Origin: Sphingomonas endolithica
GTDB taxonomy: Bacteria; Pseudomonadota; Alphaproteobacteria; Sphingomonadales; Sphingomonadaceae
Direction: 5' to 3'
Assembly: GCF_025231525.1 (NCBI RefSeq)
Contig: NZ_CP103057.1
Coordinates: forward strand, 947,001-1,011,000
Length of the DNA: 64,000 nucleotides
The notes below the pieces were generated by a model. It was not told the DNA's origin. It saw nothing but the letters and a program-made list of their open reading frames with translations, and made no database searches. Of the stretch, positions 7,759 through 18,509 are shown piece by piece. Made by a program: the position numbers and the translations under genes. The stretch's first letter is position 1, and each line of letters starts with the position of its first letter.

Positions 7759-8571
7759 TCATATCAGGAATACATCGCCGGCGTGAATGACACGGCGGTC
7801 GCCATCCGCCAAGCGCAGGATCAGCGCCCCGTCGGCATCCAGCCCTTCAAACAGGCCTTCCACCGCACTGCCGTCCGGCAATGACGCGCTGAGCGCGGTT
7901 CCCGGCGGATGCGCCCGCTCCAGCCAGCGCGCGCGCATCGGCGCCAGCCCTTCACTGCGCCAGCGCGACAGCCAGTGCGCAAAGGCGGCCGCCAGCGTGT
8001 CGAGGAAGTCCGCCGGCTCGGGCGACGCGCCATGCGCCGCGAGGCTGGTGGTCGGCCGGTCGAGATCGTCCGGGTGATGCGCGAGATTGACGCCGATGCC
8101 GATCACCACCGCATCATCCGCGCGCTCGAGCAGGATCCCCGATACCTTGGCCCCGTCGATCAGCAGATCGTTAGGCCATTTGAGCATTGCCGCCGCGGCA
8201 CTTCCCCGGCGAAGGCCGGGGTCCAGTCGAGATGTCGGCGATGACAAAGCGCTGCGTCCAGCCAATGTACGTTCCACACCTGGGCCCCGGCCTTCGCCGG
8301 GGAACAGGTAGACCGACACTACCTCCTCCAGCGCCACGGCCGCAACCAGCGCCAGCGTCGCCGCCGCCGGATCGGTCCCCCGCAGCCGCACCAGCGTGCT
8401 CGCCGACAGATTGCCCACCGGCGACACCCACGCCCGGCCCTGCCGGCCGCGTCCGCTCACCTGCCGCTCGGCGCGCAGCCACAGCCCCTCGGCCGCACCG
8501 CTTCGCGCAAGCTCCAGCATGTCGGCGTTGGTCGAGCCCGTCTCCGCGACGGTACGGATCGCCTGACTCAG
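7759..8571 (-). CDS. birA: Biotin--protein ligase with in-frame repeat insertion
   Basis: A 270-residue class I biotin ligase (no N-terminal HTH repressor domain), which attaches biotin to acetyl-CoA carboxylase carrier protein through biotinyl-AMP. Visible are ETGSTN at residues 10-15, the biotin loop GRGRQGR at 40-46 and KWPNDLLIDG at 131-140, followed by the small C-terminal domain. Residues about 88-124 (starting YLFPGEGRGPG, ending DPGLRRGS) have no counterpart in the family and are encoded by a palindromic repeat. No ATG, GTG or TTG lies between the nuoN stop and the essential GSTN motif; a CTG at 8571, overlapping the nuoN stop as CTGA, is the best start. The next ATG would remove GSTN. 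Confidence 0.88.
   Translation of the reverse strand: MSQAIRTVAETGSTNADMLELARSGAAEGLWLRAERQVSGRGRQGRAWVSPVGNLSASTLVRLRGTDPAAATLALVAAVALEEVVSVYLFPGEGRGPGVERTLAGRSALSSPTSRLDPGLRRGSAAAAMLKWPNDLLIDGAKVSGILLERADDAVVIGIGVNLAHHPDDLDRPTTSLAAHGASPEPADFLDTLAAAFAHWLSRWRSEGLAPMRARWLERAHPPGTALSASLPDGSAVEGLFEGLDADGALILRLADGDRRVIHAGDVFLI
8202..8304. repeat. Dispersed palindrome, type D, inside birA coding sequence
   Basis: Arms TTCCCCGGCGAAGGCCGGGG and CCCCGGCCTTCGCCGGGGAA are perfect inverse complements, extended by GTCCAG/CTGGG, and enclose about 53 bp. The element adds roughly 111 bp, a multiple of three, and carries no stop in the birA frame. It encodes the extra peptide beginning LFPGEGRGPG between the helix ending LEEVVSV and the strand AAAAMLKWPND. 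Confidence 0.9.
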
Positions 8572-10013
8572 AACAGCGACCGTGCGGCGTTCAGCGTCAG
8601 CACGCCGAGCGGCGCGAGCAGCACCCAGCCGATCGGCGATACGAACACCGCCGCGGCGGCGATCAGCCCGCCCTCGACCGGGCTGTCGTTCTTCGCGAAC
8701 TCTGGTGCCGGATCGTCGAAATACATCACCTTCACGACGCGCAGATAATAATAGGCACCGATCACCGAGGCGACGAAGCCCGCGATTGCCAGCGGATAGA
8801 GCCCTGCCTGCACTGCTGCCTGGAACACCGCCAGCTTGGCATTGAAGCCGAGCAGCGGCGGGATGCCGGCGAGCGAGAACATGAAGATCGCCAGCGCCAG
8901 TGCCAGCATCGGCCGCGTCTGCGACAGGCCGGACAGGCTGGCGATCGTCTCGACCGGCTGCCCATCGGCATCGCGCATCTGCAACACCACCAGGAAGCTG
9001 CCCAGCGTCATCACGACGTAGACGGTGAGGTAGAACAATACCGCGGCGACACCGGCCTGCGTACCGGCGGCCAGGCCGATCAGCACGAAACCGACATTGT
9101 TGATCGACGAATAGGCCAGCAGTCGCTTGATGTTGCCCTGCCCGATCGCGGCGACCGCCCCCAGGATGATCGATGCCAGCGCCGAGAAGATCACGATTTG
9201 GCGCCACTGATCGGTAGCCGGGCCCATTGCCACGATCGCAACGCGCACCGCGATGGCCATCGCCGCCACCTTCTGCGCGCTGGCGAACAAGGCCGTCACC
9301 GGCGTCGGCGCGCCTTCGTACACGTCCGGGGTCCACATGTGGAACGGCACTGCGGCGATCTTGAACGCGATGCCGGCGAACACGAACACCAGCCCGAAGG
9401 TGAGCCCGAGCGAATGGCCGGCGCCATACGCGGTGGCGATACCATCGAACACCGTCGTGCCGCTGAAACCATAAACGAGCGAAATACCGTAGAGCAGGAT
9501 GCCGCTCGCCAGCGCGCCAAGCACGAAATATTTAAGGCCCGCCTCGGCCGAGCGTGCATCGCGCCGCATGAAGCTCGCCAGCACATAGGCCGCGAGGCTC
9601 TGCAGCTCGAGCCCGACATACAGCGGCAGCAGGTCGGTGGCGGACGCCATCATCCCCATGCCCGCCGCCGACAACAGGATCAGCACCGGATATTCGGGGC
9701 GCAGATCATCGCCCGCGGTCCGCGCGAAGAAGCGCGGCGCCATCAGGACCCCGACCGCGCATGCACCATAGATCAGCAGCTTGCAGAAGGTGCCGAAGCC
9801 ATCGGCACGGTACAGCCCGTCGAACGCTTCGCCCCCGTTACCAGCCGGGCCGATCAGCGCGATGGCAGCACCGGCCAGCACCGCGACGCTCGCCCATGAC
9901 ACGGCACGCGTCACCGCCTGCCCGCCCCAGGCGGATACCAGCATCAACGCCAGCGCGCCGAGCGAGAGAACGATCTCGGGCAGCGTCATCAACAGATTGG
10001 CGGAAATGGTCAT
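8568..10013 (-). CDS. nuoN: NADH-quinone oxidoreductase subunit N
   Basis: A 481-residue antiporter-like membrane subunit of complex I with about fourteen transmembrane helices. Conserved features include the lysine-bearing helix followed by the [19 protein letters not shown] segment (about residue 220-240) and the broken-helix region around YSSINNVGF. It takes part in proton translocation at the distal membrane arm. It starts within the nuoM stop (ATGA overlap at 10010-10013) and ends within the proposed CTG start of birA. Last structural gene of complex I in this operon. Confidence 0.97.
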   Translation of the reverse strand: MTISANLLMTLPEIVLSLGALALMLVSAWGGQAVTRAVSWASVAVLAGAAIALIGPAGNGGEAFDGLYRADGFGTFCKLLIYGACAVGVLMAPRFFARTAGDDLRPEYPVLILLSAAGMGMMASATDLLPLYVGLELQSLAAYVLASFMRRDARSAEAGLKYFVLGALASGILLYGISLVYGFSGTTVFDGIATAYGAGHSLGLTFGLVFVFAGIAFKIAAVPFHMWTPDVYEGAPTPVTALFASAQKVAAMAIAVRVAIVAMGPATDQWRQIVIFSALASIILGAVAAIGQGNIKRLLAYSSINNVGFVLIGLAAGTQAGVAAVLFYLTVYVVMTLGSFLVVLQMRDADGQPVETIASLSGLSQTRPMLALALAIFMFSLAGIPPLLGFNAKLAVFQAAVQAGLYPLAIAGFVASVIGAYYYLRVVKVMYFDDPAPEFAKNDSPVEGGLIAAAAVFVSPIGWVLLAPLGVLTLNAARSLF

Positions 10014-11551
10014 TCGTGGCCCCCGGTATGCGCGGCGGGTGCCGGAGCCTTACCCTTGGTCGGAGTGGAATCGCTTGGCGGTGCGGCGCGATCGACGCGG
10101 GCGACCAACATGGTCACGTCGCGGCGCATCGGCGCCATGAAGCTCTCGGGATAGACGCCCATCCACAACACGACCGCGGCGATCGGTGCCAGCAGCGCGA
10201 GTTCGCGGCCGGACAGATCGGTCATCCCGCGCACGTCGTCCTTAGTCAGCTCGCCGAACACCACGCGCCGGTACAGATACAGCATGTACGCCGCGCCCAG
10301 GATGATGCTCGTGGTGCAGAGCAGCGCCGTCCAGGTCGATACCTGATACGTGCCCATCAGCGCGAGGAACTCGGCGACGAACCCGCTGGTCCCCGGCAGC
10401 CCGATCGATGCCATGGTGAACAGCAGGAAGAACAAGGCGTAGCGCGGCATGTTGATCGCCAGCCCGCCGTAACGGTCGATCTCGCGCGTGTGCAGCCGAT
10501 CGTAGATCACGCCGACGCACAGGAACAACGCGCCCGACACCAGGCCATGGCTCAGCATCATCATCATCGCGCCTTCGATGCCCTGCTGGTTGAAGGCGAA
10601 CAGGCCGATCGTCACGATCGCCATGTGCGCGACCGAGGAATAGGCGATCAGCTTCTTCATGTCGGACTGCACCAGCGCCACCAGCGAGGTGTAGATCACC
10701 GCAATCGCCGAAAGCCCGAAGATCAGCCAGGTCAGCTGCCCGGACGCTTCCGGGAACATCGGCAGCGAGAAACGCAGGAAGCCGTAGCCGCCGAGCTTCA
10801 GCAGCACGCCCGCCAGGATCACCGAGCCCGCCGTCGGCGCCTGCACGTGCGCATCGGGCAGCCAGGTATGCACCGGCCACATCGGCATCTTGACCGCAAA
10901 GGAGGCGAAGAAGGCCAGCCACAACCAGGTCTGCGCATGGGCCGGGAAGTCGGTGCGCATCAGTGTCGGGATGTCGCTGGTGCCTGCGGCATTCGTCATC
11001 CACAGCATCGCGACCAGCATCAGCACCGATCCGAGCAATGTGTAGAGGAAGAATTTGTACGACGCGTAGATCCGGTTCGCGCCGCCCCAGATGCCGATGA
11101 TCAGGTACATCGGGATCAGGCCGGCCTCGAAGAAGATGTAGAACAGGAACAGGTCCTGCGCCGCGAACGTGCCGATCATCAGCGTCTCGGTGACCAGGAA
11201 CGCCGCCATATATTCGGGCACCCGCTTGGTGATCGCGCTCCAGCTCGCCCCGATGCAGATCGGCATCAGAAACACGCTCAGCATGATCAGCATCAGCGCC
11301 ATGCCGTCGATACCGAGCTTCCAGTCGAACACGCCAAGCGAGCCGCCATTCTCGACGAACTGCCACTGCGCGCCGCCAATGTCGTATTGCGCCCACAGCC
11401 CGATGCCGAGCACGAAGTCGACCAATGTCGCGGCAAGCGCGATCCACCGCGCGGTGCTCGCATTCACGAACAGGCACGCAATCGCCGCCAGCGCCGGTAT
11501 CGCCAGCATGACGCTCAGGATCGGGAAGCCGCTCACAATCCCACCAGTCAT
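10010..11551 (-). CDS. nuoM: NADH-quinone oxidoreductase subunit M
   Basis: 513 residues, about fourteen transmembrane helices, Mrp-antiporter-like subunit of complex I. The [20 protein letters not shown] segment and the conserved glutamate in the [18 protein letters not shown] helix are present, both needed for proton pumping in the family. The C-terminus is a short proline/alanine-rich tail. The start ATG overlaps the nuoL stop by 4 bp and the stop overlaps the nuoN start by 4 bp, pointing to translational coupling. Confidence 0.97.
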   Translation of the reverse strand: MTGGIVSGFPILSVMLAIPALAAIACLFVNASTARWIALAATLVDFVLGIGLWAQYDIGGAQWQFVENGGSLGVFDWKLGIDGMALMLIMLSVFLMPICIGASWSAITKRVPEYMAAFLVTETLMIGTFAAQDLFLFYIFFEAGLIPMYLIIGIWGGANRIYASYKFFLYTLLGSVLMLVAMLWMTNAAGTSDIPTLMRTDFPAHAQTWLWLAFFASFAVKMPMWPVHTWLPDAHVQAPTAGSVILAGVLLKLGGYGFLRFSLPMFPEASGQLTWLIFGLSAIAVIYTSLVALVQSDMKKLIAYSSVAHMAIVTIGLFAFNQQGIEGAMMMMLSHGLVSGALFLCVGVIYDRLHTREIDRYGGLAINMPRYALFFLLFTMASIGLPGTSGFVAEFLALMGTYQVSTWTALLCTTSIILGAAYMLYLYRRVVFGELTKDDVRGMTDLSGRELALLAPIAAVVLWMGVYPESFMAPMRRDVTMLVARVDRAAPPSDSTPTKGKAPAPAAHTGGHE

Positions 11552-13665
11552 TGGGAAATCGCCCAGGTAATCGCGGCGGTCAGGCCGATCAGCATCACGA
11601 ACGCATAACTATAGAGGTATCCCGTCTGGACCCGCGCGGTGACGCGCGTGCCCTGCTGCACCAGCCAGGCCGAGCCGTTGGGCCCGAACCGGTCGATCGT
11701 CTTCTCGTCGCCCCGGTGCCAGAACAGCCGCCCGATCGCAAAGGCAGGACGCACGAACAGCAGGTCGTACAATTCGTCGAAATACCATTTGTGCAGCAGG
11801 AAATCGTACAGCACCCGGAAGTGGCCAGCCACGGCGGCGGGCATTTTCGGATCGCGGATATAGGCGGTCCAGGCGGTGAACAGGCCAAGCAGCATCGCGA
11901 TCGTCGCCGACAGCTTGATGATCGTCGGCACGCCATGCATTTCGTGCATCAAATGCTCGCGGAACGCGATCGACCCCTTCCAGAAACGCTCACCCGCCTC
12001 GGGCTCGATGAAGAAGCCGTGGAACGCGAAGCCGGCGGCGATCGCGCCGATCGACAGCAGGATCAACGGGATCAGCATCGGCAACGGGCTCTCGTGCGGG
12101 TGATAGCCCCCCGTCCCTTCCGGCAGATCATGTGCGTCGGCATCGTGCGTGTGCGGATGCGCGGTGGTGTCCTCGATCGCCTGATCGTCGCTGTCGTGAT
12201 GATGCACGTCGTGACCCTGGGTATCGTGGCCATGCGCGTTAGCCCCATGCGCATCATGGATCGCGTGCTGGATATGCTCCGACTGCGCCCAGCGCGGTGC
12301 GCCGTAGAAGGTCAGGAACATCAGGCGCCACGAATAGAAGCTGGTCAGCAATGCGACGAGCACGCCGACGAACCACACGCCCGGCTGGCCGGCGGCCCAG
12401 GCCGCCTCGATAATGCCGTCCTTGGAATGGAAGCCGGCAAAGCCGATCGCCAGCGGATTGCCGAACACGCCGGGCAGGCCGACACCGGTAATTGCCAGCG
12501 TGCCCATCATCATCGCCCAGAAGGTGATCGGGATGCTTTTACGCAGGCCGCCATAATATCGCATGTCCTGCTCGTGATGCATCGCATGGATCACCGAACC
12601 AGCGCCGAGGAACAGCAACGCCTTGAAGAAGGCGTGCGTGAACAGGTGGAACATCGCCGCGCCATACGCGCCGATGCCGGCCGCGAAGAACATGTAGCCG
12701 AGCTGCGAGCAGGTCGAATAGGCGATCACGCGCTTGATGTCGGTCTGCACCAGGCCGACCGTCGCGGCGAACAGGCACGTCGCCGCACCGATCGTCGTCA
12801 CTACGCCGAGCGCCACCGGCGACGTCTCGAACATCGGCGACAGGCGGCACACCATGAACACGCCCGCCGTCACCATCGTCGCGGCATGGATCAGCGCCGA
12901 CACCGGGGTCGGGCCTTCCATGGCGTCGGGCAGCCAGGTGTGCAGGCCGAGCTGCGCCGACTTGCCCATTGCGCCGACGAACAGCAGCAGGCACAACACC
13001 GTCATCGTATCGAGCCGGTAGCCGAGGAAGCCGATCGTCGAACCCGCCATGCCCGGCGCCGCGGCCAAGATCTCCGGAATGGAGACCGTGCCGAACACCA
13101 AGAACGTGCCGAAGATACCGAGCATGAAGCCGAGATCGCCGACGCGGTTGACGACGAACGCCTTGATCGCGGCGGCGTTGGCAGATGGCTTGCGGAACCA
13201 GAATCCGATCAGCAGGTACGAGGCAAGGCCCACGCCTTCCCAGCCGAAGAACATCTGCACCAAATTGTTGGCCGTCACCAGCATCAGCATCGCAAAGGTG
13301 AACAGCGACAGATAGGCGAAGAAGCGCGGCTGGCTGTCGTCCTCGGCCATATAGCCCCAGCTATACAGGTGGACGAGCGCCGAGACGGACGTGATCACGA
13401 CCAGCATCACCGCGGTCAGCGAATCCACCCGCAACGCCCAGGACACGTCCATCGCGCCGGAATGGATGAAGTGCAGCACCGGCACCACGACGGGTGCGGC
13501 GCTGCCGCCGAGATAGCTGAAGAACACCGGCCAGCTGAGTGCTGCCGACACGAACAGTGCCGCGGTGGTCACGATCTTCGCCGGACCGTTGCCGATCGTG
13601 CGATTGCCAAACCCGGCAACGATGGCCGCGAGCAGCGGCAGGAATACGATAAGGAGGATCACCAA
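11548..13665 (-). CDS. nuoL: NADH-quinone oxidoreductase subunit L, with histidine-rich loop
   Basis: A 705-residue antiporter-like subunit at the tip of the complex I membrane arm. Proton-channel residues are recognisable in [18 protein letters not shown] (about 139-156) and [20 protein letters not shown] (about 242-261); the C-terminal lateral helix and final anchor are present. Residues 464-524, between two membrane helices, form a polar insert with sixteen histidines and many aspartates (for example [17 protein letters not shown]). Such a loop is not needed for the pump and could bind divalent metals. It starts 2 bp after nuoK ends. Confidence 0.97.
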   Translation of the reverse strand: MVILLIVFLPLLAAIVAGFGNRTIGNGPAKIVTTAALFVSAALSWPVFFSYLGGSAAPVVVPVLHFIHSGAMDVSWALRVDSLTAVMLVVITSVSALVHLYSWGYMAEDDSQPRFFAYLSLFTFAMLMLVTANNLVQMFFGWEGVGLASYLLIGFWFRKPSANAAAIKAFVVNRVGDLGFMLGIFGTFLVFGTVSIPEILAAAPGMAGSTIGFLGYRLDTMTVLCLLLFVGAMGKSAQLGLHTWLPDAMEGPTPVSALIHAATMVTAGVFMVCRLSPMFETSPVALGVVTTIGAATCLFAATVGLVQTDIKRVIAYSTCSQLGYMFFAAGIGAYGAAMFHLFTHAFFKALLFLGAGSVIHAMHHEQDMRYYGGLRKSIPITFWAMMMGTLAITGVGLPGVFGNPLAIGFAGFHSKDGIIEAAWAAGQPGVWFVGVLVALLTSFYSWRLMFLTFYGAPRWAQSEHIQHAIHDAHGANAHGHDTQGHDVHHHDSDDQAIEDTTAHPHTHDADAHDLPEGTGGYHPHESPLPMLIPLILLSIGAIAAGFAFHGFFIEPEAGERFWKGSIAFREHLMHEMHGVPTIIKLSATIAMLLGLFTAWTAYIRDPKMPAAVAGHFRVLYDFLLHKWYFDELYDLLFVRPAFAIGRLFWHRGDEKTIDRFGPNGSAWLVQQGTRVTARVQTGYLYSYAFVMLIGLTAAITWAISQ

Positions 13666-13666
13666 A

Positions 13667-13972
13667 TCACCCCTTCATCCGGTTGACGTCGTCGACCGAA
13701 ATCGTCCCGCGCCCGCGGAAATAGATCACCAGGATGGCCAGGCCGATCGCCGCCTCGCCGGCCGCCACGGTCAACACGAACATCGCGAACACCTGCCCCA
13801 CCAGATCACCCAGGTAGCTGGAAAAGGCGACGAAGTTCAGGTTCACCGCCAGCAGGATCAACTCGATCGACATCAGCAGCACGATCAGATTCTTACGGTT
13901 GGCGATGATGCCCATCACGCCGAGCGCAAAGAGCACGGCCGCCACGACCAAATAGTGCGTGAGGCCAATCAC
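13667..13972 (-). CDS. nuoK: NADH-quinone oxidoreductase subunit K
   Basis: 101 residues with three transmembrane helices; the conserved glutamates in [16 protein letters not shown] and in [11 protein letters not shown], which form part of the proton path near the quinone end of the membrane arm, are both present. The start is a GTG at 13972 overlapping the nuoJ stop as GTGA; length and N-terminus ([14 protein letters not shown]) match the family exactly, whereas longer upstream versions of the frame do not. Confidence 0.96.
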   Translation of the reverse strand: MIGLTHYLVVAAVLFALGVMGIIANRKNLIVLLMSIELILLAVNLNFVAFSSYLGDLVGQVFAMFVLTVAAGEAAIGLAILVIYFRGRGTISVDDVNRMKG

Positions 13973-14580
13973 AATTCGATCCCCTGCCCAACTGTGGGCT
14001 GCGTGTTGCGCGTCGCGTCCTGCGGCCGCCGTGCGATCTGCTTCGAGATGTTCTGCGCCCGCACGCCGCCGCGCTCGCGATGCGTCAGCACGATCGCGCC
14101 GATCATCGCCACCAGCAGCACCAGCCCGGCACCCTCGAACACGAACAGGTAACGCGTGTAGAGCAATTGCCCGATCGCCTCGATGTTCGGCACTCCCGCA
14201 TCGATCGGCGCCGCGCGCCGGCCGAGTGCCACGCCGCCGGCGCTCCACGCGCCGAACGCCACCATGATCTCCGCCGCCAGCGCCACTGCCAGCAGCACGC
14301 CGATCGCGGCATAGCGCGCAAACCCGGCGCGCAGCTCGTCGAAGTCGATGTTGAGCATCATCACCACGAACAGGAACAGCACTGCGACCGCGCCCACATA
14401 GACGATGACGAGCAGCATCGCGATGAACTCCGCGCCCACCAGCACCATCAGGCCGGCGGCGTTGAAGAACGCCAGGATCAGCCACAGCACGGCATGCACC
14501 GGGTTGCGCGACGTGATCGTCAACGCGCCCGATACGATCACCATGATCGCGAACAGGTAAAAGGCTATGGCTTGGATCAC
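13969..14580 (-). CDS. nuoJ: NADH-quinone oxidoreductase subunit J
   Basis: 203 residues, five membrane helices in the first 170, with the conserved helix [19 protein letters not shown] that carries the pi-bulge of the complex I E-channel. The last 30 residues are a soluble basic tail. It follows nuoI after a 33-bp gap, one of the few intergenic gaps in the operon, and overlaps nuoK by 4 bp. Confidence 0.96.
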   Translation of the reverse strand: MIQAIAFYLFAIMVIVSGALTITSRNPVHAVLWLILAFFNAAGLMVLVGAEFIAMLLVIVYVGAVAVLFLFVVMMLNIDFDELRAGFARYAAIGVLLAVALAAEIMVAFGAWSAGGVALGRRAAPIDAGVPNIEAIGQLLYTRYLFVFEGAGLVLLVAMIGAIVLTHRERGGVRAQNISKQIARRPQDATRNTQPTVGQGIEL

Positions 14581-14613
14581 GGAATCAGGATGCCCCTAAA
14601 AGATGTCGCGCGC

Positions 14614-15099
14614 TTAACGGTACGGTGCATCGGCGGCAAGGTTCGCGGCGATCGCGCGCTCCCAGCGATCGCCGTTATCCAGCAACTTCGCCTTGTCGTA
14701 GATCAGTTCCTCGCGCGTCTCGGTCGCGAATTCCAGGTTCGGCCCCTCGACGATCGCGTCGACCGGGCACGCTTCCTGACACAGCCCGCAATAGATGCAC
14801 TTGGTCATGTCGATATCGTAGCGCGTCGTGCGGCGGCTGCCGTCGTCGCGCGGCTCGGCCTCGATCGTGATCGCCAGCGCCGGGCACACCGCCTCGCACA
14901 GCTTGCACGCGATGCACCGCTCTTCACCGTTGGGATAGCGCCGCAGCACATGCTCGCCGCGGAAGCGCGGCGACAGCGGGTTCTTCTCGAACGGATAATT
15001 GATCGTCGCCTTGGCCTTGAAGAAATACCGCAAGGTCAGCGCATGCGCCTTGAGGAACTCCCACAGGGTGAAAGCCTTGATATATTGAGCGACGCTCAC
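14614..15099 (-). CDS. nuoI: NADH-quinone oxidoreductase subunit I (two 4Fe-4S clusters)
   Basis: A 161-residue ferredoxin-like subunit holding clusters N6a and N6b in the peripheral arm. Two canonical cluster motifs are visible, [12 protein letters not shown] near residue 60 and [12 protein letters not shown] near residue 100. It passes electrons towards NuoB. The start overlaps the nuoH stop by 4 bp. Confidence 0.97.
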   Translation of the reverse strand: MSVAQYIKAFTLWEFLKAHALTLRYFFKAKATINYPFEKNPLSPRFRGEHVLRRYPNGEERCIACKLCEAVCPALAITIEAEPRDDGSRRTTRYDIDMTKCIYCGLCQEACPVDAIVEGPNLEFATETREELIYDKAKLLDNGDRWERAIAANLAADAPYR

Positions 15100-16277
15100 G
15101 GGCGCTTCTCCGATGGGGTGACGACCTTGTCACGGCACACGCCGTCGGTCGGGTAACGCGGACGCTGCGCCTGGTAGAAGCCGCTCTGCGTGCCGTATTG
15201 CTTCAGATACACGCGGTCCGGCGCATCGCAATCGGTGCCCACGCGCGTCAGCATCAGGAAGCCCGACACCAGGAACACCCAGAACAGCGACAGCGGCAGG
15301 AACACCTTCCAGCCCAGCCGCATCAGCTGGTCATAGCGATAGCGCGGCACGGTCGCCTTCACCCAGCTGAACAGGAAGAAGAAGAACAGGATCTTGGCGA
15401 ACAGCCAGATGATGCCCGGTACCCAGTACAGCGGCGCCCAGTCGAACGGCGGCAGGTACCCGCCCCAGAACAAGGTCGCGTTCAGCGTGCACATCAGCAG
15501 CACGTTGGCATATTCGCCGAGCCAGTAGAGGGCGAAGCTCATCGACGAATATTCGGTCTGATACCCGGCGACGAGTTCGCTCTCCGCCTCGGTCAGATCG
15601 AACGGCGCGCGCTGCGTCTCGGCCAGCGACGAGATGAAGAACATCACCGCCATCGGGAACAGCAGGGGGTTGAAGGCGAAGCCGTTGATGAAGCCGTACA
15701 GCCCCTTCTGCGCCATCACGATGTTCGACAGGTTGAAGCTGCCCGACCACATCACGATCGAGATCAGGATGAAGCCGATCGCGACTTCGTAGCTGACCAT
15801 TTGCGCCGCGGCACGGATCGCCGAGAAGAACGGATATTTGGAGTTGGACGACCAGCCCGCCAGGATGATCCCGTATACCCCGAGCGACGACGCCGCGAGC
15901 ACGTAGAGCAGCCCGACATTGATGTCGGCCAGCACCACGCCCAGCTGGAACGGCACCACCGCCCACACGATCAGCGCGACCGTGAAGGTGATGATCGGCG
16001 CGATCAGGAACAGGCCCTTGTTCGCCGCGGTCGGCACGATGGTTTCCTGCAGGAACACCTTCAGGCCGTCGGCGAACGACTGCAGCAGGCCGAACGGCCC
16101 CACCACGTTTGGTCCGCGGCGCAGCGCCATCGCCGCCCAGATCTTGCGATCGGCATAGATGATCATGGCGACGGCCAGCATCAGCGGCAGCGCGATGACG
16201 AGGATGCCGATGATCGTGGCCGTGAACCACGCCCATTCGAACGACATGCCGGCAGAGTTCTGGAAAAACGCGGTCAT
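15096..16277 (-). CDS. nuoH: NADH-quinone oxidoreductase subunit H
   Basis: 393 residues, eight membrane helices; it forms the quinone chamber between the two arms of complex I. The matrix-side loop [19 protein letters not shown] and the acidic [19 protein letters not shown] loop are fully conserved. The C-terminus is extended by roughly 45 residues after the last helix, a polar stretch with two cysteines ([14 protein letters not shown] and VCRDKVV), not part of the core fold. Overlaps nuoG and nuoI by 4 bp each. Confidence 0.97.
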   Translation of the reverse strand: MTAFFQNSAGMSFEWAWFTATIIGILVIALPLMLAVAMIIYADRKIWAAMALRRGPNVVGPFGLLQSFADGLKVFLQETIVPTAANKGLFLIAPIITFTVALIVWAVVPFQLGVVLADINVGLLYVLAASSLGVYGIILAGWSSNSKYPFFSAIRAAAQMVSYEVAIGFILISIVMWSGSFNLSNIVMAQKGLYGFINGFAFNPLLFPMAVMFFISSLAETQRAPFDLTEAESELVAGYQTEYSSMSFALYWLGEYANVLLMCTLNATLFWGGYLPPFDWAPLYWVPGIIWLFAKILFFFFLFSWVKATVPRYRYDQLMRLGWKVFLPLSLFWVFLVSGFLMLTRVGTDCDAPDRVYLKQYGTQSGFYQAQRPRYPTDGVCRDKVVTPSEKRP

Positions 16278-18277
16278 TCCGCCGCCTCCGCATAGTCGTT
16301 GCCATGCACGAGTTCGGCCGAGCAGCGCTGCATCGTCGGGCTCGCCCGGCAGATCGCATTGGTCAGGTAGAAATCGGCGATCGGATACCCCTCGATCCGG
16401 CCCGAGGGCGTCGCCTCCAGCGCCGGCGGGTTCCAGGCGAACGTCTTAAGCCCCAGCGTCGCCAGGTCCGGCGTGTCCGCCGCCATCGCCGCGCGCAATT
16501 CCTCGATCGTGTCGAACGACAGCGTCTTGCCGATCACCGCGGACAGCGCGCGCAGGATCGTCCAATCCTCGCGCGCGTCGCCCGGCGGGAACACCGCGCG
16601 CTCGCCTCGCTGCACGCGCCCTTCCAGATTCACCCAGGTACCCGATTTCTCGACATAGCTGGCGCCGGGCAGGATGACGTCCGCGGCACGCGCGCCGGCA
16701 TCGCCATGATGGCCGATATAGACCTTGAAGCTTTCCGCGAACTTGCTGAAGTCCACTTCGTCCGCGCCCAGGAAGAGCGCGAGCTTGGGCTTGGCCGCGA
16801 CCAGATCGGCAATGCCGCCCTTCTGGTGCCAGCCGAGCATCAGACCGCCGTTCCGGGCGGCCGCCATGTGCACGACATTGAAGCCGTTCCAGCCGTCACG
16901 TACCAGGTTCAGCGTGCCGGCCAGCGCCAGCGCAGCGCCATGGCCGCCCTTCAGCGCCGCGCCGCCAACGATCATCATCGGCTTGCTCGCGCCGCCAAAG
17001 GCGTCCGTCACCGCCTGCGGCAGATCGCCCAACAGCGACAATTCCTCGCCCAGCCACTCGACCTTGTAGGTCAGGTCCGTCTCCGGCCCGATCGCGAAGA
17101 CCTTGGCCCCCTTCTTGATCGCCTTGCGGATCCGCGTGTTCACCAGCGGCGCTTCCCAGCGCAGGTTGGTGCCGACCAGCAGGATCACGTCAGCGTCTTC
17201 GGTGCCGGCGATGGTCGTGTTGAAATTCACTGCCGCCAGCGACGAGGCATCATAGTCCATGCCCGTCTGCCGGCCCTCGATCAGCGTCGAGCCCATCGAC
17301 GCCAGCAGCGCCTTGGCCGCGAACAGCGTCTCGCAGTCGACCAGGTCGCCATGCACCGCGGCAACGCTATCGCCCGCATCGACGGCAGCGATCGCGCGGA
17401 ACGCCTCGTCCCAGCTCACCGGCTGCAGCTTGCCGTCCACGCGCACATAGGGGCGATCGAGCCGGCCGCGCACCAGGCCGTCGACGGCATGCCGCGTCTT
17501 GTCGGACGCCCATTCCTCGTTGACGTCCTCGTTGATCACCGGGAGCGCGCGCAGCACCTGGCGCCCACGGCTGTCGAGCCGGATGTTGGTGCCGACCGCG
17601 TCCATCACGTCGATCGACAGCGTCTTCTTCAGCTCCCACGGCCGTGCCTCGAACGAATACGGCTTGCTGGTCAGCGCGCCCACCGGGCACAGATCGACCA
17701 CGTTGCCCGACAGCTCGCTCGATACCGCGCCTTCCAGGTAGGACGTGATCTGCATGTCCTCGCCGCGCCCGATCGCGCCGATTTCCTCGACGCCGGCGAC
17801 TTCCTCGGCAAAACGGATGCAGCGCGTGCATTGAATGCACCGCGTCATAACCGTCTTGACGATCGGCCCCATATATTTCTCGGTCACCGCACGCTTGTTC
17901 TCGTCGTAGCGCGACTGGCCACGGCCATAAGCGAGCGATTGATCCTGCAGGTCGCACTCGCCACCCTGATCGCAGATCGGGCAATCCAGCGGATGGTTGA
18001 TCAGCAGGAATTCCATGATGCCCTCGCGGGCATTCTTCACCATCGGCGTGTTGGTGAAAATCTCCTGATTGTCCGCCGCCGGCAGCGCGCACGACGCCTG
18101 CGGCTTTGGCGGTCCGGGCTTCACCTCGACCAGGCACATGCGGCAATTGCCCGCGATGCTGAGGCGCTCATGATAGCAGAAACGCGGGATTTCCTTGCCG
18201 GCAATCTCGCACGCCTGCAGCACCGTGGCGCCCTGCGGGACTTCGACCTCGACGCCGTCTACTTTGACTTTTGGCAT
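16274..18277 (-). CDS. nuoG: NADH-quinone oxidoreductase subunit G
   Basis: 667 residues. The N-terminus carries a 2Fe-2S domain ([19 protein letters not shown] near residue 34), then the His/Cys-ligated cluster motif [19 protein letters not shown] and the [10 protein letters not shown] 4Fe-4S motif; a molybdopterin-oxidoreductase-like domain without cofactor role follows. It belongs to the electron-input module with NuoE and NuoF. Unlike the tightly packed neighbours, it is preceded by the extra 76-aa gene whose stop lies 1 bp upstream of the nuoG start. Confidence 0.97.
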   Translation of the reverse strand: MPKVKVDGVEVEVPQGATVLQACEIAGKEIPRFCYHERLSIAGNCRMCLVEVKPGPPKPQASCALPAADNQEIFTNTPMVKNAREGIMEFLLINHPLDCPICDQGGECDLQDQSLAYGRGQSRYDENKRAVTEKYMGPIVKTVMTRCIQCTRCIRFAEEVAGVEEIGAIGRGEDMQITSYLEGAVSSELSGNVVDLCPVGALTSKPYSFEARPWELKKTLSIDVMDAVGTNIRLDSRGRQVLRALPVINEDVNEEWASDKTRHAVDGLVRGRLDRPYVRVDGKLQPVSWDEAFRAIAAVDAGDSVAAVHGDLVDCETLFAAKALLASMGSTLIEGRQTGMDYDASSLAAVNFNTTIAGTEDADVILLVGTNLRWEAPLVNTRIRKAIKKGAKVFAIGPETDLTYKVEWLGEELSLLGDLPQAVTDAFGGASKPMMIVGGAALKGGHGAALALAGTLNLVRDGWNGFNVVHMAAARNGGLMLGWHQKGGIADLVAAKPKLALFLGADEVDFSKFAESFKVYIGHHGDAGARAADVILPGASYVEKSGTWVNLEGRVQRGERAVFPPGDAREDWTILRALSAVIGKTLSFDTIEELRAAMAADTPDLATLGLKTFAWNPPALEATPSGRIEGYPIADFYLTNAICRASPTMQRCSAELVHGNDYAEAAE

Positions 18278-18278
18278 A

Positions 18279-18509
18279 TCAGTGTTCCGTATCGGCTAGG
18301 CCGAGGCGCTTTTCGATCCGATCGACGCGCATCTTGAGGTCGGCAACGTCTGACTGGATACCGTAGATCGTACCGATCAATCCACGAATATGATCCTCAA
18401 GTGCAAGCAAACGGATTCCCTGCGATGTCTGCTCTTTCTTGATCGCAGCAACGTCCGCCTGAATATTCTTCAGGATTTCCAGCATGATGTCGGCGCGTTC
18501 GTCCGTCAC
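18279..18509 (-). CDS. Small coiled-coil protein between nuoF and nuoG
   Basis: A 76-residue helical protein: an N-terminal part with [16 protein letters not shown] and a C-terminal heptad region [20 protein letters not shown], which looks like a dimeric coiled coil. It has no membrane segment and no cysteines, so it is not a redox subunit. The GTG start at 18509 overlaps the nuoF stop (GTGA) and the stop is 1 bp from nuoG, so it is translated as part of the operon. It could be an assembly or accessory factor; no family is recognised. Confidence 0.75.
   Translation of the reverse strand: MTDERADIMLEILKNIQADVAAIKKEQTSQGIRLLALEDHIRGLIGTIYGIQSDVADLKMRVDRIEKRLGLADTEH

Noticed and set aside
7759..8571. 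birA as a frameshifted or interrupted pseudogene
   Set aside because: The insertion preserves the frame and every conserved ligase block is intact, so it is more likely a functional gene with an extra loop.
13667..14485. 272-codon version of nuoK
   Set aside because: The first part is a shadow of nuoJ; the GTG at 13972 gives the standard 101-residue subunit.
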